A DNA stretch of 28,382 nucleotides. Origin: Holophagaceae bacterium UBA1801 (GTDB lineage Bacteria; Acidobacteriota; Holophagae; Holophagales; Holophagaceae). The notes below the pieces were generated by a model. The model was not told the DNA's origin, did not search any database, and worked only from the letters and a program-made list of their open reading frames with translations. Shown piece by piece: positions 16,754-24,243 of the stretch; the first letter of the stretch is position 1; each line of letters begins with the position of its first letter. The stretch spans positions 1 to 28,382 of the forward strand of contig DCFP01000036.1 of NCBI GenBank assembly GCA_002319925.1, given 5' to 3'. Made by a program: the position numbers and the translations under genes.

Positions 16754-16783
16754 CGCGGCACACGGGATTTGTGAAACACACTC
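16754..16783 (-). repeat. Right inverted repeat bounding the NRPS segment (IS-end-like)
   Basis: Reads GAGTGTGTTTCACAAATC from 16783 on the minus strand and matches 12167-12196 at 25 of 30 positions, in inverted orientation. It begins 11 bases after the stop codon of the RgpF-type gene. The bases outside it (TTTAG) do not match those outside the left copy (CCTGA), so no target duplication remains. Confidence 0.55.
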
Positions 16784-16794
16784 TTTAGGAACGA

Positions 16795-18552
16795 TCAAGC
16801 TTTCCGTGCGGTCGCGATGCAGGTATCGCCTCTGCCGGGGAACCACCGGTGAAGGAGCAGAACCAGGATCTGGTAGGCCAGAGCGGTCAGTCCCCCTCTT
16901 TCAGAAAAAGGGATGTGGCAGGGCCAGCTGCAGCCTCGACGCTGGAGGTAGCGGCTCTCCTGGGCAAGCACCTCGGCATGGACAGGGGTGGTGGAGACGC
17001 TGATCCGTTCGAAGCCTACCTGCTCAAGCAGCGCGGCCAGGTTCCGCGGATTGAAAGCGTAGCGGTGTCTGGGCACGTCCATGCCCTGCCAGTTGCGCCC
17101 GAAGTAGTGGTGGCTGAGACCTGAGGCATTGGGCGTCTCCAAATGCAGCGTGCCGCCTGGGCCCAGCAGGGAATGGCATGCCTGAAGCAATTGTCTGGGA
17201 TGCTGAACCTGCTGGATCCGATTTCCCAGCACGATGGCCTGGTAGCGTCCCAAGGGGATGTTTTCCAAATCGCCTGAGAACATGGTGAATCCATCCCGGC
17301 TCATGGCTCCAGACATCCAGACGTTGTCGGTATATCCCTCAGCCACCCACCCCATGTTCCGAAAGACACGAAGGCGCTCTCCGTCCAGACAGTCCATGTC
17401 GAGCACGCGTGGCGCGGTTCCCTCCGAAGCTGAACCCAGTTCGCATCGGCACTGGTCCTCGCGCTGGGCTCTCAATTTCATCCGGCGGAGCATGCGTTTG
17501 TAGAACATGCGGAGGGTCTTTTGGGTTCTTTGATAGACATGACCCCGTGGAAGGAGCGGCGTTCCGATGGATGACCAGTCGATCTCATGCTCCACAGGCA
17601 TGGGATCCATCCAAAGCAGGCGGCAACGGGCGTTCCTGCATCGAACGATATCCCAGCTTTCCTTTGCATCCGCCAGGGCATCGCGCCGGGATTTATGCAG
17701 TATTTGCCCGGGAAACCCACAGATCTCGCAAGTCTCCTGAGGGAAAGTCTGCAGGCCTGGAGAGTCGGTTCCGGATAGTTCCGGAAGGATGAAATCATCG
17801 GGATAGTTCGCGCGAGCCAGGAATTCCCGCACGGGCGCCAGATCCATCTTCAAGGGATTATTCCGGAGCAGGTCTACCTTGACGAAGGGCATGCCCAGTT
17901 CCAGCAGGGGCTCGGCATAGGCCACTGCGGTATTCGTGGGATGAAGCAAACTATTCTTGGGCCAGCGAACCCGGCTGGCATGGCGCTGGTACAAATACTC
18001 GTAAGGGTAGATGACACCGCCCTGAAATCCGGCTTCCAGGAAATATTGTGTGAGACCTACCTCGTAACTGCGGATGACCTGGTGCTTGCTCTGATAGGGG
18101 AGGACACCCCGCCAGAATTCCGCAAATGTTTCAGAGCCCAGCAAATCGGCACGGAAAGCCATGAAGTAGCTCTGCAGATGGTAATCAATGTCAAAGCTGT
18201 CCGTCAGGCCCCAGAAGTCCCAAGGCTCTTTATCCGCGATCTCGAATATCGGCTGAAGCGCCGTCACTGGGCCGTAAACACTGCTGTTCAGCAGGAGAAG
18301 CTCATCCCAGAAGGACGCATCAACAGACCTGAGGGCCTGCTGCCACATGCTGAAATCCAAGCCCCGGTTCTCCCGCAGGATGACTTCATTGCATGTGTTC
18401 GCGAGTTTGATCCGTTCCGATTCCGCCAGCTGCGCGGTGCTGATGAAATGGATTTGCTGGCAATGGGCGCGCAGGCCTTCCAGGGTGTGGAGGACGTAAG
18501 GTTTGATTTCGTTCTGAGCATCGAAATGGGCATAGATGGCCATTCGTTTCAT
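16795..18552 (-). CDS. RgpF-type rhamnan-synthesis protein fused to a degenerate methyltransferase
   Basis: A 585-residue fusion. The N-terminal 250 residues resemble the rhamnan synthesis F family (RgpF, glycan assembly): YAHFDAQNEIKPYVLHTLEG, RENRGLDFSMWQQAL, ELLLLNSSVYGP and EPWDFWGLTDSF. A four-cysteine zinc-binding segment follows (CEIC at 275-278, Cys305, Cys310), of the kind that precedes SAM methyltransferase domains. The C-terminal domain has PGGTLHLETPNASGLSHHYF and the closing DVPRHRYAFNPRNLAALLEQ of that family, but its SAM loop is LDMDCLDGE instead of LDxGCGxG, and the usual HVLEH is NRIQQ. The methyltransferase half may be inactive. The start is ATG 18552; the ribosome site is weak (GAG). 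It reads toward the NRPS gene and belongs to the accessory island. Confidence 0.75.
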   Translation of the reverse strand: MKRMAIYAHFDAQNEIKPYVLHTLEGLRAHCQQIHFISTAQLAESERIKLANTCNEVILRENRGLDFSMWQQALRSVDASFWDELLLLNSSVYGPVTALQPIFEIADKEPWDFWGLTDSFDIDYHLQSYFMAFRADLLGSETFAEFWRGVLPYQSKHQVIRSYEVGLTQYFLEAGFQGGVIYPYEYLYQRHASRVRWPKNSLLHPTNTAVAYAEPLLELGMPFVKVDLLRNNPLKMDLAPVREFLARANYPDDFILPELSGTDSPGLQTFPQETCEICGFPGQILHKSRRDALADAKESWDIVRCRNARCRLLWMDPMPVEHEIDWSSIGTPLLPRGHVYQRTQKTLRMFYKRMLRRMKLRAQREDQCRCELGSASEGTAPRVLDMDCLDGERLRVFRNMGWVAEGYTDNVWMSGAMSRDGFTMFSGDLENIPLGRYQAIVLGNRIQQVQHPRQLLQACHSLLGPGGTLHLETPNASGLSHHYFGRNWQGMDVPRHRYAFNPRNLAALLEQVGFERISVSTTPVHAEVLAQESRYLQRRGCSWPCHIPFSERGGLTALAYQILVLLLHRWFPGRGDTCIATARKA

Positions 18553-18990
18553 GAAATTTGTTCACTCATCAAGAAGGCTTCCTGGTGGGCAGCACTGCAT
18601 GCAATCCGTCGATCACACTTTGGCGCTTTATAAGAGTCTATCGAGAGCTGCTCAACAGCCTCTCAATTTCCTCATGTCCAGAACCCATGATCTCCGTGCC
18701 GGAAACGTCATAAGGCTTTGACGCCACGAGCGCTGGCACGGAACCTACCTTCGCAGAAGCCTCGAACTCCGCCATCGCCATGAGCGTGAAAGCGTTTCTC
18801 AAATCCTGGGGTGAGAATATCAACAGAGGCCCCCGTGGTGGGCCTCTGTTGAGTCCATGAAAGCAAGGCATTGGGCCAGCCACGGCGGGATCTGGTCACG
18901 ATTGCGGTTCTCGGTGCACGTTTACACCGCTTTCTTGCTGCCCTATCCATCGTCTATGTGAAGGCCGTCAAGACCACCGAGCCGTTTTAA
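18553..18990. other. 438-base gap with a strong hairpin and a possible gene remnant
   Basis: No intact gene is seen. A minus-strand frame ending at 18638 reads NAFTLMAMAEFEASAKVGSV and then PALVASKPYDVSG to a stop. Its beginning vaguely recalls the last helix of Gfo/Idh/MocA dehydrogenases, but this is weak. A perfect 12-base-pair hairpin lies at 18821-18851. The gap separates the accessory island from the desulfurase-like gene. Confidence 0.35.
18821..18851. terminator. Perfect 12-bp stem hairpin, possible terminator
   Basis: CAACAGAGGCCC (18821-18832) and GGGCCTCTGTTG (18840-18851) pair perfectly around a seven-base loop. It lies about 140 bases past the stop of the desulfurase-like gene on the minus strand. 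No T-run follows on either side (ATATTCTC on the minus strand), so classic Rho-independent termination is doubtful. It may be a repeat or an RNA-stability element. Confidence 0.4.
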
Positions 18991-20220
18991 TCACTTCGCG
19001 AGCTGCGTCATTGCCTCGATGAAACGGTCCACTTCCTCTTCGTTGTTGTAGGGGGAAAGACCCGCCCGCACCCAGGCGCCCGTTGGATTGATGCCCAGCT
19101 TCTCCGCCAAGGTCCACGCGTAGAAGTTGCCATCGGCGACGAAGATCGAGGAGCTTTCGATGATGCGCTGGCAGACCTCCGAGGGCGCCATGCCTTCGAC
19201 GGTGAGGGCCACGGTGGGCGTCTTCTGGACCGCGGATGGCGCCTGGTAGAGCCGGATGCGGCGCAGGTTCGCGAAGGCCACACGGATCTTTTCCGCCAGC
19301 CGGTTCTCGTGGATCTCCATCTGTTCGTAACCAGAGACGATCCGCTCCCGGCGGGTGTTTCCCTCGCCCAGGGCGGCGATGAATTCCACCGCGGGCTTGA
19401 TGCCAGCCAGCCCTTCGTGGTTGAGGGTTCCCGTCTCCAACTTGTCTGGCGCTTCCGCCGGCGCAGGCACCAGCTTGTATACTTCCAGCGGTTCGAATAC
19501 CGCTGACCGGATCGCCACGATGCCGATGTGGGGCCCGAAGAACTTGTAGGAAGAGCAGGAGAGAATGTCCGCGCCCAGAGCCCGCACATCCACGGAGAAG
19601 TGCGGCACGGCCTGCACCGCGTCCACGGCCACCAGGGCGCCCACCTGCCTAGCGCGAGCAGCGACCTTAGCCACATCGTTCACGGTGCCCACGGCGTTGG
19701 AGGCCAAGCCCACGGCCACCAGGCGCGTCTTCTCATTGATGATCGTGTTGAGATCATCCAGTTCCAGCGTGAAGGTCGCCAGGTTCACCTTGATCCAGCG
19801 CACCGTCACGCCCTTGTCCTTGGCCAGGGTGACCCAGGGATCCACGTTGCCGCGATGATCGAGCTCCGTCACCACGATCTCGTCGCCGGGCTTCCAGTCG
19901 CGGCCGATGGCGCGGGCCAGTTGGAAGAGCAGCGTCGTGGCGTTGGCGCCGAAGGCGATCTCCCCTGGGTTCACATTCAGCAGATCCGCCATGGCACAGC
20001 GGGCGTCGTGGATGTGGGCCTCGGTCTCGACGCTGGAGGCGAACTGGCCGTGGAGGTTGGCCCCGCCCTTCCGCATGTAGTCAGCCATGGCGTCAATGCA
20101 GGTGCTCACCACCTGGCTGCCGCCGGGGCCATCGAAATAGGCCACAGGCCGGCCGTTGTGGGTGCGCCGGAGCGCCGGGAACTGCTGGCGGACGAGGTCG
20201 ATGGGATAGGCGCGGGTCAT
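18991..20220 (-). CDS. Cysteine-desulfurase-like PLP enzyme (class V aminotransferase fold)
   Basis: A 409-residue member of the cysteine desulfurase-like group (VC1184/TIGR01976 type). The fold is clear: YFDGPGGSQVV, GANATTLLFQLARA, ELDHRGNVDPW, the PLP-contacting Asp in VAVDAVQAVPH (Asp200) and the PLP lysine Lys226 in SSYKFFGPHIG. The active-site loop where SufS/IscS carry their catalytic cysteine reads WVRAGLSPYNNEEEVDRF and has no cysteine, so true desulfurase activity is doubtful; a lyase or aminotransferase is as likely. The start ATG 20220 has GGAGG about 5 bases upstream. It lies 114 bases behind the Lrp-type regulator on the same strand and is probably part of its regulon. The substrate is unknown. 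Confidence 0.88.
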   Translation of the reverse strand: MTRAYPIDLVRQQFPALRRTHNGRPVAYFDGPGGSQVVSTCIDAMADYMRKGGANLHGQFASSVETEAHIHDARCAMADLLNVNPGEIAFGANATTLLFQLARAIGRDWKPGDEIVVTELDHRGNVDPWVTLAKDKGVTVRWIKVNLATFTLELDDLNTIINEKTRLVAVGLASNAVGTVNDVAKVAARARQVGALVAVDAVQAVPHFSVDVRALGADILSCSSYKFFGPHIGIVAIRSAVFEPLEVYKLVPAPAEAPDKLETGTLNHEGLAGIKPAVEFIAALGEGNTRRERIVSGYEQMEIHENRLAEKIRVAFANLRRIRLYQAPSAVQKTPTVALTVEGMAPSEVCQRIIESSSIFVADGNFYAWTLAEKLGINPTGAWVRAGLSPYNNEEEVDRFIEAMTQLAK

Positions 20221-20334
20221 GGCATCCTCCGGAGCCAGTCTGGATCAAATCATTCCGCAGATGCAGACGAAGGTTCTGCCCTCCGCCGCAGGATGCGCGG
20301 TATTGGCCACTCCAAACCGCAACATCTGCGTCTG

Positions 20335-20844
20335 TCACTCGGAGGAGCTGGCACCTTCAGGATCCCTCAGCAGATCCTTCAGGGGATAACCCACGAAGGG
20401 TTTGATCTCCTCGAGGATCGGGATGGTGGCGATCTTGGCCACACCCAGGCCACCGGAAAGCAGATAGTCCGCGATCTCGCGGAGCTGGGGCATGTCCCGG
20501 GCCACCACGTGGATCAGGTAGTCGAAGTGCCCGCTCACCCGATGGCAGGACACCATGTGGGGATGGTCATCCACAGCCTTGAGGAAGCGCGCCGATTCGC
20601 TGCGGGTGTGGTTCTCCAGGGTGACCTCGATGAAGGATTCCAGGATGCGTTCGACCTTCTCCAGGGCGATGTCCGCCATGAAGCGCGGCAGGATGCCGTC
20701 GGCTTCGAGCTTCTTGACCCGCGCCAAGCACGCGCTGGGCGAGAGGGCTACCTTCTCGGCCAGTTCCTGGTTGGTGATGCGCGCGTTCCGCTGCAGCTCC
20801 TCGAGGATCCGCACATTGATCTGATCAAGCTTCGGCGCCGTCAT
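20335..20844 (-). CDS. Lrp/AsnC-family transcriptional regulator
   Basis: A 169-residue feast/famine regulator, clearly closer to classical Lrp than the copy at 1080. The N-terminal helix-turn-helix reads LDQINVRILEELQRNARITN then LSPSACLARVKKLEADGIL. The RAM domain includes SCHRVSGHFDYLIHVVARDM. The frame is open 20 codons further up, but ATG 20844 (MTAPKLDQ) is chosen because GAGGGAG lies just before it and the family N-terminus begins there. It is divergent from DAHP synthase across 111 bases and precedes the desulfurase-like gene on the same strand, so it may control either. An aromatic or sulfur amino acid as effector is inference. Confidence 0.93.
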   Translation of the reverse strand: MTAPKLDQINVRILEELQRNARITNQELAEKVALSPSACLARVKKLEADGILPRFMADIALEKVERILESFIEVTLENHTRSESARFLKAVDDHPHMVSCHRVSGHFDYLIHVVARDMPQLREIADYLLSGGLGVAKIATIPILEEIKPFVGYPLKDLLRDPEGASSSE

Positions 20845-20955
20845 CACTCCCTCTCCCGAGACCACTGTACGCCGGTCCAAGTGGAGACAATGACACGATG
20901 ACAAATCCTTATCGTTTCCGAAGCCGCCTTTTGGTGTTTTCCATCAACCTGTAAA

Positions 20956-22026
20956 ATGAAACCCATGTTCAAGACCCAGGACCTCCACGTCAGAGATTTC
21001 ATCCGGCTTTCGGCTCCGCGAGCGCTGAAGCGGGAACTGCCCATCACAGAGGCTTCGAACAGCACCGTAGCCGAGAGCCGCGAAGCCATCACTCGCATCC
21101 TGAAGCAGGAAGATCCCCGGCTGCTGGTCGTCGTGGGGCCCTGCTCCATCCACGACATCGAAGGCGCCGTGGAGTATGCCCGGCGGCTGAGTGCGCTCCG
21201 CCTCGAACTGGCGGACCAGATGGAGCTCGTGATGCGGGTCTATTTCGAAAAGCCCCGCACCACCATCGGCTGGAAGGGTCTCATCAACGATCCCCATCTG
21301 GACGGCAGCCACGACATCGACACCGGCCTGAGACAGGCGCGGCGGCTGCTGCTCGCGATCACGGACATGGGCCTGCCCACGGCCACGGAATTCCTGGACC
21401 CCATCGTGCCCCAGTACATCGACGATCTACTCTCCTGGGCCGCCATCGGCGCGCGCACCACGGAATCCCAGACCCATCGCGAGCTCGCCAGCGGCCTCTC
21501 CATGCCCGTGGGCTACAAGAACGCCACGGACGGCACGCTGCAGGTAGCCCTGGACGCCATGCAGTCCGCGCGAGCGCCCCACAGCTTCCTCGGCATCGAC
21601 CAGGACGGATTCACGAGCATCGTGCGCACCACCGGCAATCCCAATGGCCACGTGGTTCTGCGGGGCGGCCGCACCAAGACCAATTTCGACGCCGCCAGCA
21701 TCCGCGCCGCGGAGAAGAAGCTCATCCAGGCAGGCCTGCCGCCGGTGCTCATGGTGGACTGCAGCCACGCCAACTCCACCAAGCAGCATGCCCTGCAGGA
21801 AGATGTGCTCCGGAGCGTCGTCCAGCAGCGGATCGGCGGGACCCGCTCCCTCATCGGCGCCATGCTCGAAAGCTACCTGGAGGAAGGCAGCCAGCCCATC
21901 CTAGCGAATCCCGCAGAGCTGCAGTACGGTGTCTCCATCACGGACGCGTGCATCTCCTGGGAGACCACCGAGCGGCTTCTGCGGTGGTGCCATGGGGCTC
22001 TGACAGGGGCTGTGGCAACGGTGTAG
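20956..22026 (+). CDS. aroG: 3-deoxy-7-phosphoheptulonate (DAHP) synthase, class I
   Basis: Condenses phosphoenolpyruvate and erythrose 4-phosphate, the first step of the shikimate pathway to aromatic amino acids. The 356 residues match the E. coli AroF/G/H type (type I alpha). Motifs: LLVVVGPCSIHDIEGAVEYA, YFEKPRTTIGWKGLINDPHL, the substrate loop GYKNATDG, HVVLRGGRTKTNFD and the metal-binding VDCSHANSTKQH. The N-terminal extension present in feedback-controlled members is there (residues 1-50), so inhibition by an aromatic amino acid is likely, but which one cannot be told. Neither ATG 20956 nor ATG 20965 has a ribosome site. The symbol aroG is used for the type; aroF or aroH are equally possible. 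It is divergent from the Lrp-type regulator. Confidence 0.95.
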   Translation: MKPMFKTQDLHVRDFIRLSAPRALKRELPITEASNSTVAESREAITRILKQEDPRLLVVVGPCSIHDIEGAVEYARRLSALRLELADQMELVMRVYFEKPRTTIGWKGLINDPHLDGSHDIDTGLRQARRLLLAITDMGLPTATEFLDPIVPQYIDDLLSWAAIGARTTESQTHRELASGLSMPVGYKNATDGTLQVALDAMQSARAPHSFLGIDQDGFTSIVRTTGNPNGHVVLRGGRTKTNFDAASIRAAEKKLIQAGLPPVLMVDCSHANSTKQHALQEDVLRSVVQQRIGGTRSLIGAMLESYLEEGSQPILANPAELQYGVSITDACISWETTERLLRWCHGALTGAVATV

Positions 22027-22035
22027 GCAAGAGCA

Positions 22036-22114
22036 AACCACGAATCGCGCGAATGCGAACGAATTCACACAAAAGTCTTCGTGAGGATTTGTTTCGATTC
22101 GTGAAATTCGTGTT
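22036..22114. repeat. Imperfect inverted repeat element between aroG and ggt
   Basis: An AT-richer element of about 79 bases with arms starting CACGAAT at 22039 and ending ATTCGTG at 22112; 19 of 26 positions pair. The internal 'CGAATnCGAA' pattern is of the interspersed kind found between genes in many bacteria. It lies between two converging genes and could end both transcripts, but has no T-run. Confidence 0.55.
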
Positions 22115-22131
22115 CTGCTTTTGACGATGGA

Positions 22132-23814
22132 CTACCCTAGCGCCTCTGCCCGCCCTTCCCGCCGGTAGTCGCTAATGGCACGGTAAGCGCCCCCGTCATC
22201 GAAGACGCCTTGTACATCGGCGATGAGCTCGTGCTTGTCCTTGAGTGTGTAGCCGACTCCCGCAAGTGCGGTGAGCAGTTCCGGGCGATCGAAGCCGGGT
22301 TCGTGGGAGAGGGCGTCGGGCCAGCCCTGGTGATGGAGCCGGCTCGCCCGGATCGCCATTTCAGGATCGACCTTGTGGAGGATCGTCGCCAGGAGGATGT
22401 TCGCAAGGGTGGTCGGAATCGTGGGACCGCCGGGTGTTCCCAGCACCATCTCCACGTGATCACCCTTCGTCACCAGGGCCGGCGCCATGTTGCTGGCGGG
22501 GCGCTTGCTGGGCGCAAAGAGATTGGGAGCGCTGCCGATGACGCCGAAGTAGTTCTCCTTGCCTTCCACGAAGGAGAAGGAATCGATGCTGCCGTTGAGC
22601 AGGAAACCCGCTCCCTCCACGGCCCACTTGGAACCGTAGCGCAGGTTCATGGTGTAGGAATTGGACACTGCGTTCCCTTCGGCATCGGTGATGGCGAAGT
22701 GGGTCGTGTTCTTGCCCGAATCGCTGCCCGAACCCGCGCGCACGGCCAGCACATCCGTTGGCGTATCGCGGCTGGGATCGATCCGGCTGAACAGCCGATC
22801 CAGATTCCCAGGCGCCAGCAATCGCTGGAAAACCTCGCTGCGGCTGAGATCGATATCGCCGAGGTAATCCATGCGATCGATGAAGGCCATTTTGCAGGCC
22901 TGGGCGAGATGGTGGTAGTAGGCCGGACTGCCGTAGGCCAGCGACCGAAAAGCTTCGCGATTCAGGATGCCCAGGATCTCCAGCAGCATCGCGCCGCCTC
23001 CTTCGGGAGGCACGGTCCAGACCTGGCGCCCATCCATCTCGAGGGAGATCGGTTCCACTTCGCGAATGGCGTAGTCCGCGAGATCCTCGGCGCTCACGAA
23101 ACCGCCGTGGGCCGCGAGATCCGCGACGAGCAGCTCCGCGATCCTGCCTTCGTAGAAGGCCCGCTCACCTTCCTGCGCCAGGAGCCGAAAGGTCTTCGCC
23201 AAGGTGGGATTCGGGAGAATGTCCCCGGCCTTGAAAGGCTCTGACCGCACGTAGATGCGCTTGGCTTCAGGCGAAGCGGCCAGCTTGGGGGCGAGGCGGT
23301 TCAGGCAGTCGGCTTCGTACTGGGTGACGTAAGCACCCTTGTCCGCAAGCAGGGCGACACCCATCAACAGGTCCTTCGCCTTCAATTTCCCGTATCTCCG
23401 CTGCAGTTCGAAGAAGGCCTTCACCGTGCCCGGGACGCAGACGGAGGCGGGTCCGTACGCCGTCCTGTCGGGATCGGGAGAGCTGTCCGGCAGCAGGAAA
23501 GCCTCGCGAGTGGCGCTTCTTGGCGCCTGCTCGCGGTAATTGAAGACCTTGGGTTTCGAACCCTTTTCCTTGAAGAGCAGATAGCCGCCGCCCCCGATGT
23601 TGCCGGCCTGGGGATGACAGACGCAGAGCGCGAAGGCTGTCACGAAGGCGGCATCGAAGGCGTTGCCGCCATCCTGGAGCACCCGGATGGCCATCTCCGA
23701 GGCCTGCTGGGACGCCGAAGCGATGGCTCCCTTGCCCCGGGCTGTGGATAGTTGTCCCGGCGCGCCCCCCGACATCGTGACTCTGAAATCGTTGTATCCG
23801 TTCGCCAAGGCCAT
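22132..23814 (-). CDS. ggt: Gamma-glutamyltransferase (glutathione hydrolase)
   Basis: An Ntn-hydrolase that cleaves the gamma-glutamyl bond of glutathione and related peptides after cutting itself into two subunits. The 560 residues are close to E. coli Ggt (580). The autocleavage site and nucleophile is Thr370 in GKNTTHFAITDAEGNAVSNS. The N-terminal part has GGNAFDAAFVTAFALCVCHP and GNIGGGGYLL; the small subunit has KRPASNMAPALV and the oxyanion GTPGGPTIPTTLANILL. ATG 23814 is chosen (AGAGGGAG just upstream) over ATG 23877, which would overlap most of the gap to the preceding gene. With either start no signal peptide is visible, unlike the usual periplasmic enzyme. It is the last gene of the six-gene minus-strand operon. 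Confidence 0.93.
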   Translation of the reverse strand: MALANGYNDFRVTMSGGAPGQLSTARGKGAIASASQQASEMAIRVLQDGGNAFDAAFVTAFALCVCHPQAGNIGGGGYLLFKEKGSKPKVFNYREQAPRSATREAFLLPDSSPDPDRTAYGPASVCVPGTVKAFFELQRRYGKLKAKDLLMGVALLADKGAYVTQYEADCLNRLAPKLAASPEAKRIYVRSEPFKAGDILPNPTLAKTFRLLAQEGERAFYEGRIAELLVADLAAHGGFVSAEDLADYAIREVEPISLEMDGRQVWTVPPEGGGAMLLEILGILNREAFRSLAYGSPAYYHHLAQACKMAFIDRMDYLGDIDLSRSEVFQRLLAPGNLDRLFSRIDPSRDTPTDVLAVRAGSGSDSGKNTTHFAITDAEGNAVSNSYTMNLRYGSKWAVEGAGFLLNGSIDSFSFVEGKENYFGVIGSAPNLFAPSKRPASNMAPALVTKGDHVEMVLGTPGGPTIPTTLANILLATILHKVDPEMAIRASRLHHQGWPDALSHEPGFDRPELLTALAGVGYTLKDKHELIADVQGVFDDGGAYRAISDYRREGRAEALG

Positions 23815-23851
23815 GCTCCCTCTGGCTTCCAGTGTAAGGCACCCGTCCCGA

Positions 23852-24241
23852 TCAGGGCTTGCGGACGAGGCCGCCAAGCCGGGAATCCAGGAGGAACGCC
23901 ATCAGCGCGCCGAGGAAATAGGCCAGGAAATCCCTGGGATCGAAGCTGGCACCCAGCACGATCCGCTGCCAGCTTCCGGGCGCCAGGTGCAGATGGTCAG
24001 CCAGGTTCAAATACTGGAGCCATTCCACGCCGCAGGCCACCAGGAACATGCCTATCGCCAGGAGCAAGGGCCTGAATTCCTGAAGGGTCTTCGCCAGGAA
24101 ATACATCAGGACCACCACCAGGCAATCACCCAGGAACCCGCGCACGAAGCGCAGTCCGGCTCCGTGTGTGGCGATCAGCCAGCAGGCCAGGAAACAGATG
24201 AGGGCGATGGAGAGGTAGATTCCCCTTCTTCTCAGGGGCAT
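23852..24241 (-). CDS. DUF2809-family small membrane protein
   Basis: A 129-residue integral membrane protein with about four hydrophobic segments: IYLSIALICFLACWLIA (about 8-24), FLGDCLVVVLMYFLA, LLLAIGMFLVACGVEWLQYL and FLAYFLGALMAFLL. The conserved pattern RFVRGFLGDCLVV ... EWLQYLNLADHLHL ... GASFDPRDFLAYFLGA matches DUF2809. No function is known for the family. The start ATG 24241 lies two bases past the stop of the quinone reductase gene, so translation is coupled. It ends 37 bases before ggt. Confidence 0.82.
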   Translation of the reverse strand: MPLRRRGIYLSIALICFLACWLIATHGAGLRFVRGFLGDCLVVVLMYFLAKTLQEFRPLLLAIGMFLVACGVEWLQYLNLADHLHLAPGSWQRIVLGASFDPRDFLAYFLGALMAFLLDSRLGGLVRKP

Positions 24242-24243
24242 GA

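Larger units (their letters stand above)
16292..16794. other. 503-base gap upstream of the NRPS: remnants and repeats
   Basis: From the NRPS start outward this gap holds a leader of about 50 bases with a GAGAGG site, the 3' remnant of a membrane-protein gene (16345-16504), a GC-rich inverted repeat element (16505-16618), a long hairpin (16682-16726) and the right inverted repeat (16754-16783). It ends 11 bases past the stop of the RgpF-type gene. No intact gene was found. It reads as a site of repeated insertion and deletion. Confidence 0.6.

Noticed and set aside
12162..16788. Target-site duplication flanking the inverted repeats
   Set aside because: Bases outside the two copies (CCTGA and TTTAG) do not match, so a simple recent transposition is not supported.
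19528..20901. 457-codon plus-strand frame opposite the desulfurase-like and Lrp-type genes
   Set aside because: It spans two unrelated genes and the gap between them, with shadow-type composition.
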